64,000 nucleotides of DNA from Empedobacter stercoris (lineage in GTDB: Bacteria; Bacteroidota; Bacteroidia; Flavobacteriales; Weeksellaceae), in contig NZ_CP104209.1 of NCBI RefSeq assembly GCF_025244765.1, positions 2,486,501 to 2,550,500 on the forward strand. The letters run 5' to 3'. Every line of letters begins with the position of its first letter. The stretch's first letter is position 1. This document shows, piece by piece, positions 47,449 to 56,194 of the stretch. Both the position numbers and the translations under genes were made by a program. A model generated the notes under the pieces. It had not been told where the DNA came from, ran no database searches, and worked only from the letters and a program-made list of their open reading frames with translations.

Positions 47449-47937
47449 TTATTTCAGATAATTAAAAATTTTATTGGCTTCAACAGAGCCTTTTCTAATC
47501 GTTACAAGATTTTTATTTTTGTCGAATAAATAGAATGTAGGAATTGAAGTTGGTTGAAAAATAGGACCAAACTCATAATTAGAATCGTATAATAATTCTA
47601 CATTTTTATTGTTTACAAATTTTGGTGCATGTTGATTTAAAAATGGAATAGCATCTTTTGCTTCGTATTCGGAAACTAAAATAATTTGTGTGTTTTTGAA
47701 ATGTTCTTCGTAATTGTTGTTAAAGTGATTTAACGCTAATTGACAGTGGATACATGTTGGTGAGTATAAAACAATCAAAGTTTGTTTTCCTTTTTTGATT
47801 TCTTTTGAATCGAAAATTCCATCGGATTGCATTTTTACAAAAGAAAATTCTGGAATAGTTGTTAATGTATTTTCAGTTTGTGCGAATGTAAAAATCGAAC
47901 AAAAGAATATGACTAAAGCAGTAAGTTTTGTTTTCAT
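47449..47937 (-). CDS. Exported thioredoxin-like (TlpA/AhpC-type) protein
   Basis: A 162-residue protein with signal peptide MKTKLTALVIFFCSIFTFAQ and a thioredoxin fold. The active site is CIHC in LIVLYSPTCIHCQLALNHF, and the cis-proline loop is TSIPTFYLFDKNKNLV. It likely acts as a periplasmic thiol-disulfide reductant. The CIHC dipeptide differs from thioredoxin (GP) and DsbA (PH). It lies downstream of the TonB receptor on the same strand, but a hairpin separates them. Confidence 0.88.
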   Translation of the reverse strand: MKTKLTALVIFFCSIFTFAQTENTLTTIPEFSFVKMQSDGIFDSKEIKKGKQTLIVLYSPTCIHCQLALNHFNNNYEEHFKNTQIILVSEYEAKDAIPFLNQHAPKFVNNKNVELLYDSNYEFGPIFQPTSIPTFYLFDKNKNLVTIRKGSVEANKIFNYLK

Positions 47938-47985
47938 GTTGTTAAGAAAAATTTTGACGGAAGTTAATCAATTCTATTCAAAATA

Positions 47986-48014
47986 AAAACGACAGTTAAT
48001 AAAACTGTCGTTTT
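47986..48014 (-). terminator. Terminator after the TonB-dependent receptor
   Basis: Perfect 12-bp stem AAAACGACAGTT (47986-47997) with AACTGTCGTTTT (48003-48014); T-rich on the minus strand afterwards. Confidence 0.75.
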
Positions 48015-48056
48015 CCTATTTTAAAAATGCTAAAAATTTAAAGTTGAGAAAAGAAA

Positions 48057-50285
48057 TTAGAATTTAAATACAACTTGTGCAGCCATATTAAATGGATCGA
48101 TTTGGTTGATGTAACCTCCTCTGTAGTATGAGTTGTATCCAATTTCGTCTGTAATATTATTAAAGAATAATCGGAAATCAAATCTTTTCATTGAATATCC
48201 AACTTGTGCATTAAGCGTTGTGTATTCTGGCATTAAGAAAGGAGCTTGTCCATTCATTATATTTCCATGTGCATCTTTTGATGTGCTTCTGTCATTAACT
48301 GGTCGAGAACCAACATAATAAACGCCACTTGATATAGATAAACCATCAATAAAAGTATTTGTTTTTTGAAATTTGTATTGTACCCAAGCATTGGCAGTAT
48401 TGCGTGGAGCATTCATTGGACGAGATCCATCTACATAAGTAGGAGAACCTTGGTATTGTGTATCTAAATATGAATATCCTAATAATACTTGAACATTTGG
48501 TAAAGGACGTCCAGTTACTTCTACTTCTACGCCTTTTCTTTTTAAATCTCCTGCAAGAAGATATTCACCAGTTCTTGTATTTCCATTTACAATCTCGTAT
48601 GCTAAGTTTTCATTAATCATATCGAAATATGTAATGTTTGCTCTAAGTCTATCATTAAACCAATCTGTTTTAATACCAGTTTCAAATTGTTTTGTACGAG
48701 AAGTTCCAACCGTTCCTCCTCCTTGTAAAGGGTTTGAAGCAGAACGTAAAGAAGATGTTGTTGTATATGAGCCAAATAAATTAATGTTTTTAATAGGAGA
48801 AACCATTAATCCAATCATTGGATCTAAAACATCTTTTGAATTTACACCAGAATATGACCATCTTAAAGCTCCAACAACTTTTACATAATCAGTAATATTA
48901 AGGTGATGTTGAGTCATAAATCCGTAGTAATAACCATTATCAATAGGACTCGATGTGTTAATTGTTAATTGAGAAAAATCAAAATTATTAGGTAATTTAT
49001 GATTGATATCTTGTAGTACATTAATTGGATCTTCTACAACTGGAATAGTAGATGTCATTATAGGGTTACCATCCTTATCTTTTCTTCCTGAGTCTATTTG
49101 AGCACTACGAGAATCTACACGATAAGTTGTGTAATCATAGCCTGCTTGCCAACTCCATTTAAGAATTCCAGTTTGAAAATCTTTTCCCATTACATCAATT
49201 TGAACTGTTGTATTACGATCATTTCTAGTTGAATGTCCTAACGATCTTGTTCTCAAAGCATAATTATCTACATTACCTGCTTTGTCTTTAATTGTTGCTA
49301 AAGATGTACTTTGTTGATTTCTATCATTAATAGAGCCATAGTAAGCGGCACGTATATTAATTTTATCAGTTAATTGACGTGTAGCACGTAATGAATATGT
49401 TGTTGCTTTACTTTTGTCAAAGTCAGTATCAAAACCTAAGAAGCGATGTCCCATGTTAGCTAATGCTTGTGTAAAGTCATTATTTAAATTTACTGTACCT
49501 ACATCTGGAACGCCTTCAAAATTTAAATAATCCATTTCTGCAATAATTTCAGTTTTTTCATCAGGTCTCCAGGCAAGAGAAGGCTGTATATAGAATCTTT
49601 TATTATTTACAATGTCTCTATAACTATCACCTTGTTGATAAGCACCATTTAAGCGAAATGCAAAGGTTTTTGCTTGATCAACTACGCGTTGAACATCAAA
49701 AGTTGTACGAACTTGATTCCAAGATCCAACACGTAAACCTATGTTACCTGCATTTATAAAACGTGGAGTTTTTGTAGCTAGATTAATAACTCCACCTGCA
49801 GAACCTAAACTATTACCAACTCCTTGAGTAATTGCAGCAGATCCTTTTATTACTTGTACAGATTCTATTCCTTGCATATCAGCTATTGCACCAGCAGTTC
49901 TAAAATCAGAATCCATACGAACTCCATTTCTTAAAACAGGAGTACCTCTGTATCCACGAATCGACATCGATTCTCTATTTCCTCCGTAAGAACCAAATAA
50001 GGTAACTCCTGGTACATTACGAGCAGCATCAGTAACGGTTAGTGCGCCCTGCTCTTCAATTAATTTTTCTGAAATAGTAGATATAGTTTGTATTTGTTGA
50101 TTAGGAGTGACAGGAAAACGAGTGATAGCTTCTAATCCTCGTTGTTTTTTTGCTCGATCTCCAAAAATTTCAACTTCTTGTAAAGTGTTGATAGAATCTT
50201 TTCTTTCTTTTTTAGTTTCTTGTGCAAAGGCAGTTGATAAACTAAGTAGTGTAAGAGTTGATAATAAATATATATTCTTTCTCAT
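48057..50285 (-). CDS. TonB-dependent siderophore-type receptor
   Basis: A 742-residue outer-membrane receptor. The signal peptide is MRKNIYLLSTLTLLSLSTAFAQ. The plug domain (about 40-170) shows LTVTDAARNVPGVTLFGSYG, ESMSIRGYRGTPVLRNGVRM and IESVQVIKGSAAITQGVG. The 22-strand barrel follows and ends in FNMAAQVVFKF, the usual C-terminal aromatic outer-membrane signature. It resembles FhuA/FecA-type siderophore receptors. No carboxypeptidase-like N-terminal extension or SusD partner is present. The promoter carries a palindrome of DtxR/IdeR type, which supports iron regulation. Specific substrate unknown. Confidence 0.93.
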   Translation of the reverse strand: MRKNIYLLSTLTLLSLSTAFAQETKKERKDSINTLQEVEIFGDRAKKQRGLEAITRFPVTPNQQIQTISTISEKLIEEQGALTVTDAARNVPGVTLFGSYGGNRESMSIRGYRGTPVLRNGVRMDSDFRTAGAIADMQGIESVQVIKGSAAITQGVGNSLGSAGGVINLATKTPRFINAGNIGLRVGSWNQVRTTFDVQRVVDQAKTFAFRLNGAYQQGDSYRDIVNNKRFYIQPSLAWRPDEKTEIIAEMDYLNFEGVPDVGTVNLNNDFTQALANMGHRFLGFDTDFDKSKATTYSLRATRQLTDKINIRAAYYGSINDRNQQSTSLATIKDKAGNVDNYALRTRSLGHSTRNDRNTTVQIDVMGKDFQTGILKWSWQAGYDYTTYRVDSRSAQIDSGRKDKDGNPIMTSTIPVVEDPINVLQDINHKLPNNFDFSQLTINTSSPIDNGYYYGFMTQHHLNITDYVKVVGALRWSYSGVNSKDVLDPMIGLMVSPIKNINLFGSYTTTSSLRSASNPLQGGGTVGTSRTKQFETGIKTDWFNDRLRANITYFDMINENLAYEIVNGNTRTGEYLLAGDLKRKGVEVEVTGRPLPNVQVLLGYSYLDTQYQGSPTYVDGSRPMNAPRNTANAWVQYKFQKTNTFIDGLSISSGVYYVGSRPVNDRSTSKDAHGNIMNGQAPFLMPEYTTLNAQVGYSMKRFDFRLFFNNITDEIGYNSYYRGGYINQIDPFNMAAQVVFKF

Positions 50286-50322
50286 GTGTTATCTATATTT
50301 AATCTAAATAAAATTATTTACG

Positions 50323-50330
50323 CAAATTTA
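50323..50330 (-). promoter_or_regulatory. -7 element TAAATTTG of the TonB receptor gene
   Basis: Reverse-strand exact TAnnTTTG match 37 bases before the ATG, directly abutting the operator palindrome. Confidence 0.5.
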
Positions 50331-50331
50331 A

Positions 50332-50346
50332 TTAGACTTAATCTAA
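50332..50346. promoter_or_regulatory. DtxR/IdeR-like iron operator of the TonB receptor gene
   Basis: Inverted repeat TTAGA-CTTAA-TCTAA placed right behind the -7 box. The TTAG...CTAA outer half-sites match the DtxR/IdeR type rather than a classical Fur box. A repressor bound here would block RNA polymerase. Regulator identity is inferred. Confidence 0.55.
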
Positions 50347-50348
50347 AT

Positions 50349-50394
50349 AAAAAAAAGAAATCGACTGATAGATGTCATCTATTAGTCGATTTTG
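50349..50394 (-). terminator. Terminator after rsmD
   Basis: Long stem AAATCGACTGATAGATG with CATCTATTAGTCGATTT (one mismatch, one-base loop) at 50358-50393; the minus strand then has eight T. It abuts the receptor operator. Confidence 0.8.
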
Positions 50395-50418
50395 ATAAAT
50401 ATTTTAAGATTTTTTGTC

Positions 50419-50961
50419 TTACTCGAAAAAAGAGAAGTGTACGTTTCCGTATTTTTTGTGTTGTATAAAATTTGGATGATCTACAAAAGAAATATTAGAA
50501 GGATGTTCTAATACAAAATTTCCTCCTTCTTCTAACCATTGGTTGTTCATTACCAAATCAGGAATTTTTTTGTAAGCTTCTTCATCTAAATCGTAGGGTG
50601 GATCAGCAAAAATAATATCAAACTTTTTGATAGGTTGTTTATCTAAATATTTCAAAACATCACCTTTTACAGTTGTAATGATATCATCTAATTTTAATTG
50701 TTTAGCCGTTTCGTCTAAGAATTTTACACAACCATAGAAGTTATCTACAGAAGTTACTTTCTTAGCTCCACGAGAAGCAAACTCTAATGAAATACCACCT
50801 ATTCCTGAAAATAAATCCAGCACAGTAATTTCATCAAAATACCATTCGTTGTTTAATATATTAAATAAAGCTTCTTTTGCGAAGTCTGTTGTAGGGCGCA
50901 CCGGTAAATTGTTTGGTGCAGTGATTCGTTTTCCTTTTAATGTTCCTGAAATGATTCGCAT
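50419..50961 (-). CDS. rsmD: 16S rRNA (guanine-966-N2)-methyltransferase RsmD
   Basis: A 180-residue enzyme. The N-terminus MRIISGTLKGKRITAPNN is typical, followed by RPTTDFAKEALFNIL, the SAM site VLDLFSGIGGISLEFASRGA and the catalytic DPPY motif (IIFADPPYDLDEE). It modifies G966 of 16S rRNA. Its start overlaps the end of the DUF3822 gene by 25 bases, so the two are cotranscribed and probably coupled. The pairing with DUF3822 is common in flavobacteria. Confidence 0.95.
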   Translation of the reverse strand: MRIISGTLKGKRITAPNNLPVRPTTDFAKEALFNILNNEWYFDEITVLDLFSGIGGISLEFASRGAKKVTSVDNFYGCVKFLDETAKQLKLDDIITTVKGDVLKYLDKQPIKKFDIIFADPPYDLDEEAYKKIPDLVMNNQWLEEGGNFVLEHPSNISFVDHPNFIQHKKYGNVHFSFFE

Positions 50962-51728
50962 TCGAATAATTTATATAATGTAAAATATTGTCCAAGTTGT
51001 TTATCATCTTCGTTAAACGAAATATGACGAACATATTTTTTTAAGGTTTCGTAGTAATTTGGTGAAGTTAAAACGTCTCCAAAAGCATATAATGAAACTT
51101 CGTTTGAACTAATATTTAATTGATTTAATGTGTACAAAATGTAAAACAAAAAGTCTTCTTTCGTTTTTGTTTCAAATAGATTATAAAAAATAAATTCTCC
51201 ATTGCTTAACACACAAACTTCTAATTTTTGGTGCATCAAATTGATGTAAACTTCATTGTTTTTCGAATTAATCAACCCATAATCAATCAAGAATTTGCCC
51301 GAATGATACAAGCGAGCATTTTGCAAATTGGGTAAAGAAAGCAAAATATCTTTTAACGGATAATGAATGTTGTATACAATAGAAGCATCTACATTTTCTA
51401 ATGGACAATCAATTGCTAATTTGATAGGACTATAATCCGAAAGAGATAACAAATCTTCGAAAGGCTTGTGCGAAAGATGTGAGGGAACGACATTGATTGT
51501 AGTCGATAAAAAACAAATGTGCACATGGTCGTATTCTTGCAATAGAGTCAAATTAGAACGCAATTCATGTTCAATTTCAATCTCCGTTTTGTTAAGATTT
51601 GTAAAATCCACCGAATAGTCATACACATCCGAATACGAAGTCGATATTCCGTCGGTTGTTTTGGTAATATAACTAAGCATATCGTGTGATAATAAAATCG
51701 CTAACGAACGTTGAGTTGGTTTTGACAT
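50937..51728 (-). CDS. DUF3822 family protein
   Basis: A 263-residue soluble protein recognised as the DUF3822 family by its N-terminus (SKPTQRSLAILLSHDMLSY), length and position before rsmD. Predicted alternation of strands and helices suggests an actin/ASKHA-like fold, as with other proteins having ILLSHD and LMHQKLEVCVLSNGEF segments, but this is inference. No enzyme motif is visible. The gene overlaps rsmD by 25 bases. Confidence 0.8.
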   Translation of the reverse strand: MSKPTQRSLAILLSHDMLSYITKTTDGISTSYSDVYDYSVDFTNLNKTEIEIEHELRSNLTLLQEYDHVHICFLSTTINVVPSHLSHKPFEDLLSLSDYSPIKLAIDCPLENVDASIVYNIHYPLKDILLSLPNLQNARLYHSGKFLIDYGLINSKNNEVYINLMHQKLEVCVLSNGEFIFYNLFETKTKEDFLFYILYTLNQLNISSNEVSLYAFGDVLTSPNYYETLKKYVRHISFNEDDKQLGQYFTLYKLFECESFQEH

Positions 51729-51738
51729 AAATTTTTCT

Positions 51739-51825
51739 TTATCCTTGAATTTTTAACTCGCTGATTAAGATGAAAATCAATCCTAATGAAATCAAAAATA
51801 ACAAAATTTTGAAAGCAATCTTCAT
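51739..51825 (-). CDS. Possible 28-residue single-span membrane peptide
   Basis: An ATG at 51825 opens a frame with a basic N-terminus (MKIAFK), one hydrophobic segment (ILLFLISLGLIFILI) and a short polar tail, stopping 10 bases before the DUF3822 ATG. The composition is that of a small membrane peptide. There is no homology or ribosome-site evidence, so it may be chance in AT-rich DNA. Confidence 0.3.
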   Translation of the reverse strand: MKIAFKILLFLISLGLIFILISELKIQG

Positions 51826-51927
51826 ACAGAAAATTTATTTCTGTAAAGATACTACAATTATTTTGTTGAATAAAAATGCATTTCAGCCGAATCTACTTAA
51901 ATTTACAGAAATTTGAAATAAAAAGTA

Positions 51928-52671
51928 GTGAAAAAAATAGCCGTTATTCCAGCACGATATGCAGCTTCTCGTTTTCCTGGGAAATTGATGCAACTATTGG
52001 GTAATAAAACTGTCATTCGAATGACTTACGAAAATGTTGTGGCAACCAATTTGTTTGATGATGTTTTTGTGGTGACAGATTCTAAATTGATTTTTGAAGA
52101 AATAGTAAACCACGGAGGAAAAGCAATTATGAGTATAAAAGAACATGAAACTGGAAGTGATCGAATTGCTGAAGCGATCGAAAATATAGAATGTGATATT
52201 ATTTTGAATGTTCAGGGTGACGAACCATTTGTTAATGAAAAAGCCTTGGCTGATATTCTTTCTTCTTTTGATGGAGAAATAGGAAAAACTGTAGATGTAG
52301 CGACACTAAAAGAAGCAATTTCAACACAAGAAGCAATTAATAATCCAAATTTTGTAAAAGTGGTAACGGATATCAATGATTTTGCACTTTATTTCTCTCG
52401 CTCAGCGATTCCATTTGCTCGCGAATCGAATTTTACACCAAATTATTTTCGTCATTTAGGAATATATGCGTTTAGAAAGAATGCTTTATTGAACTTTTCT
52501 AAATTAGCAATGCGTCAAAATGAAAAAGCAGAAAAATTGGAACAATTGCGTTACTTAGAATATGGGATGAAAATCAAAGTAATCGAAACAGAATCAATTG
52601 GAGTTGGAATTGATACACCTGAAGATTTAGAACGTGCAAAAGAATATTTATCCGTTATTGTTAAAAAATAA
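51928..52671 (+). CDS. kdsB: 3-deoxy-manno-octulosonate cytidylyltransferase
   Basis: A 247-residue CMP-Kdo synthetase. The nucleotide-binding N-terminus is [21 protein letters not shown], with a GTG start at 51928. Other signatures are [52 protein letters not shown] and [14 protein letters not shown]. It activates Kdo for attachment to lipid A. Together with kdsD at 13663 it shows a Kdo-containing LPS or lipooligosaccharide. Confidence 0.97.
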   Translation: MKKIAVIPARYAASRFPGKLMQLLGNKTVIRMTYENVVATNLFDDVFVVTDSKLIFEEIVNHGGKAIMSIKEHETGSDRIAEAIENIECDIILNVQGDEPFVNEKALADILSSFDGEIGKTVDVATLKEAISTQEAINNPNFVKVVTDINDFALYFSRSAIPFARESNFTPNYFRHLGIYAFRKNALLNFSKLAMRQNEKAEKLEQLRYLEYGMKIKVIETESIGVGIDTPEDLERAKEYLSVIVKK

Positions 52672-52691
52672 TCTAACTCGTTATTATCCGT

Positions 52692-52699
52692 TATATTTG
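52692..52699 (+). promoter_or_regulatory. -7 element TATATTTG upstream of the HNH gene
   Basis: Exact TAnnTTTG match 117 bases before the chosen ATG, suggesting a leader of about 110 bases. Confidence 0.4.
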
Positions 52700-52816
52700 C
52701 ACTCAAATCGACTATTCTGATTGATGAAAATGAAATAATTAAGTTAATTAACTTTAAAATAATTATTTCGGTATGAATGTTGTTGTAAAATGAAGAAATA
52801 AGTTAAAATAGTGATT

Positions 52817-53368
52817 ATGAGTGATTCATGGAAAGAATACGAAGCAGAAGGATTAATTGAAAAAAGATCTTTCTTGGTATCAAAAGATGGTCTTGTTAAA
52901 AAATTATACACAGGACAAGATAAATATAAAATTTTAGAAGGAGCTATCAATAATGGTTATCGCGCAATTTGGGTAACAAAAGCAGACGGAAAACGTACAG
53001 CAAAATATGTCCACAAAATGGTAGCGGAAACTTTTTTGCCTAATAAAGAAAATAAAGAATATGTCGTTCATTTAGACCATAATAAATTAAACAATGCAAT
53101 GAATAATTTGCAATGGGCAACGTTGGAAGAATGGAAAGAGCATAACAAACATTTATTTAGAATGATGAAGGGACGTTCTCGTTTAGACAGCATTCCGAAT
53201 AGTAAATTAACAGAAGCACAAGTAATTCGTTTGAAAAAGAAATTACTCGATCCTAATAGAAAGACTAAAATTTCTACTTTAGCCAAACAATTTAATATTT
53301 CTCAAGGACAAGTTTACCGTATTTTAAGAGGTGAAAACTGGTCACATATAGAAGTTAAAAAAGACTAA
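52817..53368 (+). CDS. NUMOD4/HNH-type protein with C-terminal helix-turn-helix
   Basis: I start at the ATG at 52817 (183 residues); a GTG two codons earlier is possible. Residues 1-60 resemble NUMOD4 (SWKEYEAEGLIEKRSFLVSK). The HNH_3 core is H66 in YVHKMVAETFLPNKENK, H85 in VVHLDHNKLNN and the NNLQW motif near 96-100. The C-terminus (TKISTLAKQFNISQGQVYRI) is a DNA-binding helix-turn-helix. This is the domain order of free-standing homing endonucleases and related phage proteins. No intron, intein or phage gene is nearby, so it may be a stray selfish gene or a domesticated DNA-binding protein. Confidence 0.85.
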   Translation: MSDSWKEYEAEGLIEKRSFLVSKDGLVKKLYTGQDKYKILEGAINNGYRAIWVTKADGKRTAKYVHKMVAETFLPNKENKEYVVHLDHNKLNNAMNNLQWATLEEWKEHNKHLFRMMKGRSRLDSIPNSKLTEAQVIRLKKKLLDPNRKTKISTLAKQFNISQGQVYRILRGENWSHIEVKKD

Positions 53369-53433
53369 AAATCATTCTCTCATAATAGAACTTTAAATTA
53401 GTTTTTATATCTTGTTCAACAGATTCAAAAAAA

Positions 53434-54117
53434 ATGAAAAAAGTTCTTATGTTGAAATTGACATTTAGTATGCTTATGATTTCGTTATTTTCTGTAGCAA
53501 CATACGCACAAGAAGCAGAACAAATTATTGAAAATCATATTCAGAAAACAGGAGGAGAAGCAGCTTGGAATAATTTGAACAGTATTATCCTAAAAGGAGA
53601 AGCCATCATTAATGTAGGAGATTCTTATCCTATGATTGTTTATCACCAACGACCATACAACAAGAAAGTGGTGTTTGTGATGAACGGAAAAGAAATATTA
53701 AATGAAGGTTATGATGGCAAAATAGGGTGGACTTATAGTGAAGTTGCAAAGAAAAATGTAGCTGTAAAAAATTATAAACCAGACTCTTTTGATTCGGATA
53801 TTTTAAAGTATAAACAAAAAGGATTTAAGATAAAATACTTAGGCATAGATAAATATGATCAAAATAATAGCTGTTATAAAGTTGAATTAACCAAAAATAC
53901 AAATTCAACAATTTATTGTTTTGATAAAAATTCTTACGAAATTGTAATGGAGAAGAATAAAGAAGAAACCCTTTATTACTCTAATTTTAAAACATTCAAT
54001 GGATTATCCTTTGCGACAAAAGTGGTAGGAAAACCTACCGAAGGAGGAGAATATATCATAAAATTCAATGATATTAAAATTAATCCAGCCATTGATAAGA
54101 AACATTTTAAATTCTAA
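53434..54117 (+). CDS. Exported LolA-like / outer-membrane lipoprotein-sorting-like protein
   Basis: A 227-residue protein with a signal peptide ending near SVATYAQ. The mature part starts with AEQIIENHIQKTGGEAAWNN, typical of the lipoprotein-sorting-like superfamily in Bacteroidota, followed by beta strands (YDGKIGWTYSEVAKKN, IKYLGIDKYDQNNSCYKVEL). The fold suggests binding of a lipid or lipoprotein in the periplasm. It is distinct from lolA at 35893. The role is unknown. A terminator follows. Confidence 0.75.
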   Translation: MKKVLMLKLTFSMLMISLFSVATYAQEAEQIIENHIQKTGGEAAWNNLNSIILKGEAIINVGDSYPMIVYHQRPYNKKVVFVMNGKEILNEGYDGKIGWTYSEVAKKNVAVKNYKPDSFDSDILKYKQKGFKIKYLGIDKYDQNNSCYKVELTKNTNSTIYCFDKNSYEIVMEKNKEETLYYSNFKTFNGLSFATKVVGKPTEGGEYIIKFNDIKINPAIDKKHFKF

Positions 54118-54119
54118 CT

Positions 54120-54153
54120 AAAAAAGTGATTCGTAACAAAGGATCACTTTTTT
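54120..54153 (+). terminator. Terminator after the LolA-like gene
   Basis: Stem AAAAAGTGATC-like: AAAAAGTGAT (54121-54130) with ATCACTTTTT (54143-54152) and a T-run. Confidence 0.7.
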
Positions 54154-54192
54154 ATTTCGATTAATTTATACAACTTAGTAACATAAGTTTTT

Positions 54193-54200
54193 TATTTTTG
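54193..54200 (+). promoter_or_regulatory. -7 element TATTTTTG of the 54.2-59.1 kb operon
   Basis: Exact TAnnTTTG match 24 bases before the ATG at 54225. Confidence 0.5.
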
Positions 54201-54224
54201 TACTCTTAAAGAAGAAATTAAAAT

Positions 54225-56186
54225 ATGGCTTTAGACTCTATATTTGATCAAAATAGAAAATACGAGAAGAGGTTTTTACTAAGGTTATTAGAAAAAGCAA
54301 GAAAAGATTATCCAGATTCAATTTCTTTTATCGATGATTTAATCTCAAAACTTCAAAATAACTCAACTTATCGTTTAATTTTTCGAGAGGAACTTCAAAA
54401 AACATTCGGAAAAATTAATATCGTAAGCTATTTAGTAGACAGTGGAATTCATTTAGAAGATAATTTATTTTCTATTTTTCGTAAAAAAATTATGGATTCG
54501 CTTTTGCCAGATATCGAGGATAACAATGAATTGACTTCTGTTGTGAACGAAATTTTTTACAATTCAAAAAATCTACAAGCAATTCGAATAATTCCTCGTG
54601 ATCGATGGAAAAAACTTTTCGAAGTCTTGTATCAAGACGTTGAAATAGAAAATTTTAAAGGGAATACCAATAATATACAAAACCAACTTTTACAAGCTAT
54701 TTCTATTCTTACAGTTCGTATTACGGGAGGGTTTTCGGACAAAGAAATGATGCGTTATAGTAATGAAGTAAATTATTTGAACAATCCATTCTCTAAACTT
54801 TCAATGCAAATTAGTAACATTATTGAAAGTCCACAAGCTGGATTTGATATGTTAGAAATTAAAGAAAGTATTTCCAAATGTAAACATTTGTTAAATGACA
54901 TTTTAACTCAAAAAGATTACAAAGGAATCTCCTTGAAAGTAGCTTCAAAGATAAATCGTTTGCAACAACAATTGGCACGTTTGCAAATAATACTTAATAG
55001 TTTCAATGAGTTAAAGCTTCATGGTTTGATTTCTTTTTACAGTTTTGCTACTAAGAAATGGGTTGAGTTTTATGCGCCAAAGAATTTTATGAGCAATCAA
55101 TTGAGTTCTACGGTATATTTGATTACATTTTTAGTAACTTACCATAATGGAAAAACAGGCGAGAAGTATATCACGCAAACAGCCAAAGAATACAATAAAA
55201 TGTTTTGGACGGCTTGTGGTGGAGGTTTAATCGTTTCTTTTTTGTGTTTTATTAAAACAGGAATAGGGAATATACCTGACACTTCACCGCTATTTAAAGC
55301 ATTTTTCTTTAGTATAAATTACGCTGTTGGTTTTTGTACAATTTACCTTACTCATATGACACTGGCTACAAAGCAACCTTCTATGACTGCTGCCCGACTT
55401 GCTCGTGCGCTCGTGCCAACCTCAGGATCGGAGCTAAATGTCAAAGATTTTACAACCTTATTTGCACAATTGGTAAGAAGCCAAATGATTGCTTTTTTAG
55501 GAAATGTTGTAGCAGGTTTCGTAGTTTCATTGGGGATTTTTTATTTGTTGAATCAAATTTTAGGCTTCGAGGTAATTAAGTATTCTAAGGCTTATCATTA
55601 TTGGGAAGAAGTAGTGATAATGGATTGGCATATTTTCTATTTTGGAGCTATAGCAGGTGTTTTCTTGTTCCTTTCTGGATTAATTTCAGGAATGACGATT
55701 AACAGTCAACGCTTTCATAATATTCCTGAACGTATTTACAATCATCCTATTCTAAAAAAATCATTCTCAGAACGTAGAAGAAGAAGAATTTCGAATTGGT
55801 TTGAGAAAAATTTGGGTGGAGTGGTCGGAAATGTAGCTTTCGGTTTTATGATGGGATGTGCTTTTTTGATAGGTGATTTCACTGGACAACCTTTCGATAT
55901 TCGACATATTACATTCGTTTCAGGAAACTTTGCAATCGGAATTGGAGGAATGGGATATCATTTTGATATTGGACCTATGATTATTGGTTTTATTGCAATC
56001 TTTATGGTAGGTTGGTGTAACTTTTTGGTGAGTTTTACATTTTCACTGTTGATGGCAATGAGATCAAATAATATTCCTTTTTATAAAATTTTTACGATGA
56101 TTGCACACACTATAAAAGCATTTATTCGTAATCCTCTCCCATTTTTTGTTCCACCTCTTTGGACAAAAAGAAAAGAAGAAGTATAA
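54225..56186 (+). CDS. SpecificRecomb-family (Gcr-like) membrane protein
   Basis: A 653-residue protein matching the family annotated as site-specific recombinase (PF10136, named after gonococcal gcr). Residues 1-290 are soluble and helical. After that come about six to seven membrane helices, for example FWTACGGGLIVSFLCFI and VVAGFVVSLGIFYLLNQIL. It has no tyrosine- or serine-recombinase residues, and a polytopic membrane protein is an unlikely recombinase, so the family name is doubtful. It starts an apparent operon with dCMP deaminase (8 bases), S41 protease (0 bases) and xerD (0 bases). Confidence 0.82.
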   Translation: MALDSIFDQNRKYEKRFLLRLLEKARKDYPDSISFIDDLISKLQNNSTYRLIFREELQKTFGKINIVSYLVDSGIHLEDNLFSIFRKKIMDSLLPDIEDNNELTSVVNEIFYNSKNLQAIRIIPRDRWKKLFEVLYQDVEIENFKGNTNNIQNQLLQAISILTVRITGGFSDKEMMRYSNEVNYLNNPFSKLSMQISNIIESPQAGFDMLEIKESISKCKHLLNDILTQKDYKGISLKVASKINRLQQQLARLQIILNSFNELKLHGLISFYSFATKKWVEFYAPKNFMSNQLSSTVYLITFLVTYHNGKTGEKYITQTAKEYNKMFWTACGGGLIVSFLCFIKTGIGNIPDTSPLFKAFFFSINYAVGFCTIYLTHMTLATKQPSMTAARLARALVPTSGSELNVKDFTTLFAQLVRSQMIAFLGNVVAGFVVSLGIFYLLNQILGFEVIKYSKAYHYWEEVVIMDWHIFYFGAIAGVFLFLSGLISGMTINSQRFHNIPERIYNHPILKKSFSERRRRRISNWFEKNLGGVVGNVAFGFMMGCAFLIGDFTGQPFDIRHITFVSGNFAIGIGGMGYHFDIGPMIIGFIAIFMVGWCNFLVSFTFSLLMAMRSNNIPFYKIFTMIAHTIKAFIRNPLPFFVPPLWTKRKEEV

Positions 56187-56194
56187 GCTGAAAG

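Larger units (their letters stand above)
50299..50353. repeat. Direct repeat TTAATCTAAATAAAA in the receptor promoter region
   Basis: The 15-base sequence occurs at 50299-50313 and again at 50339-50353, 40 bases apart. The second copy contains half of the operator palindrome, so the first may be a secondary half-site. Confidence 0.55.
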
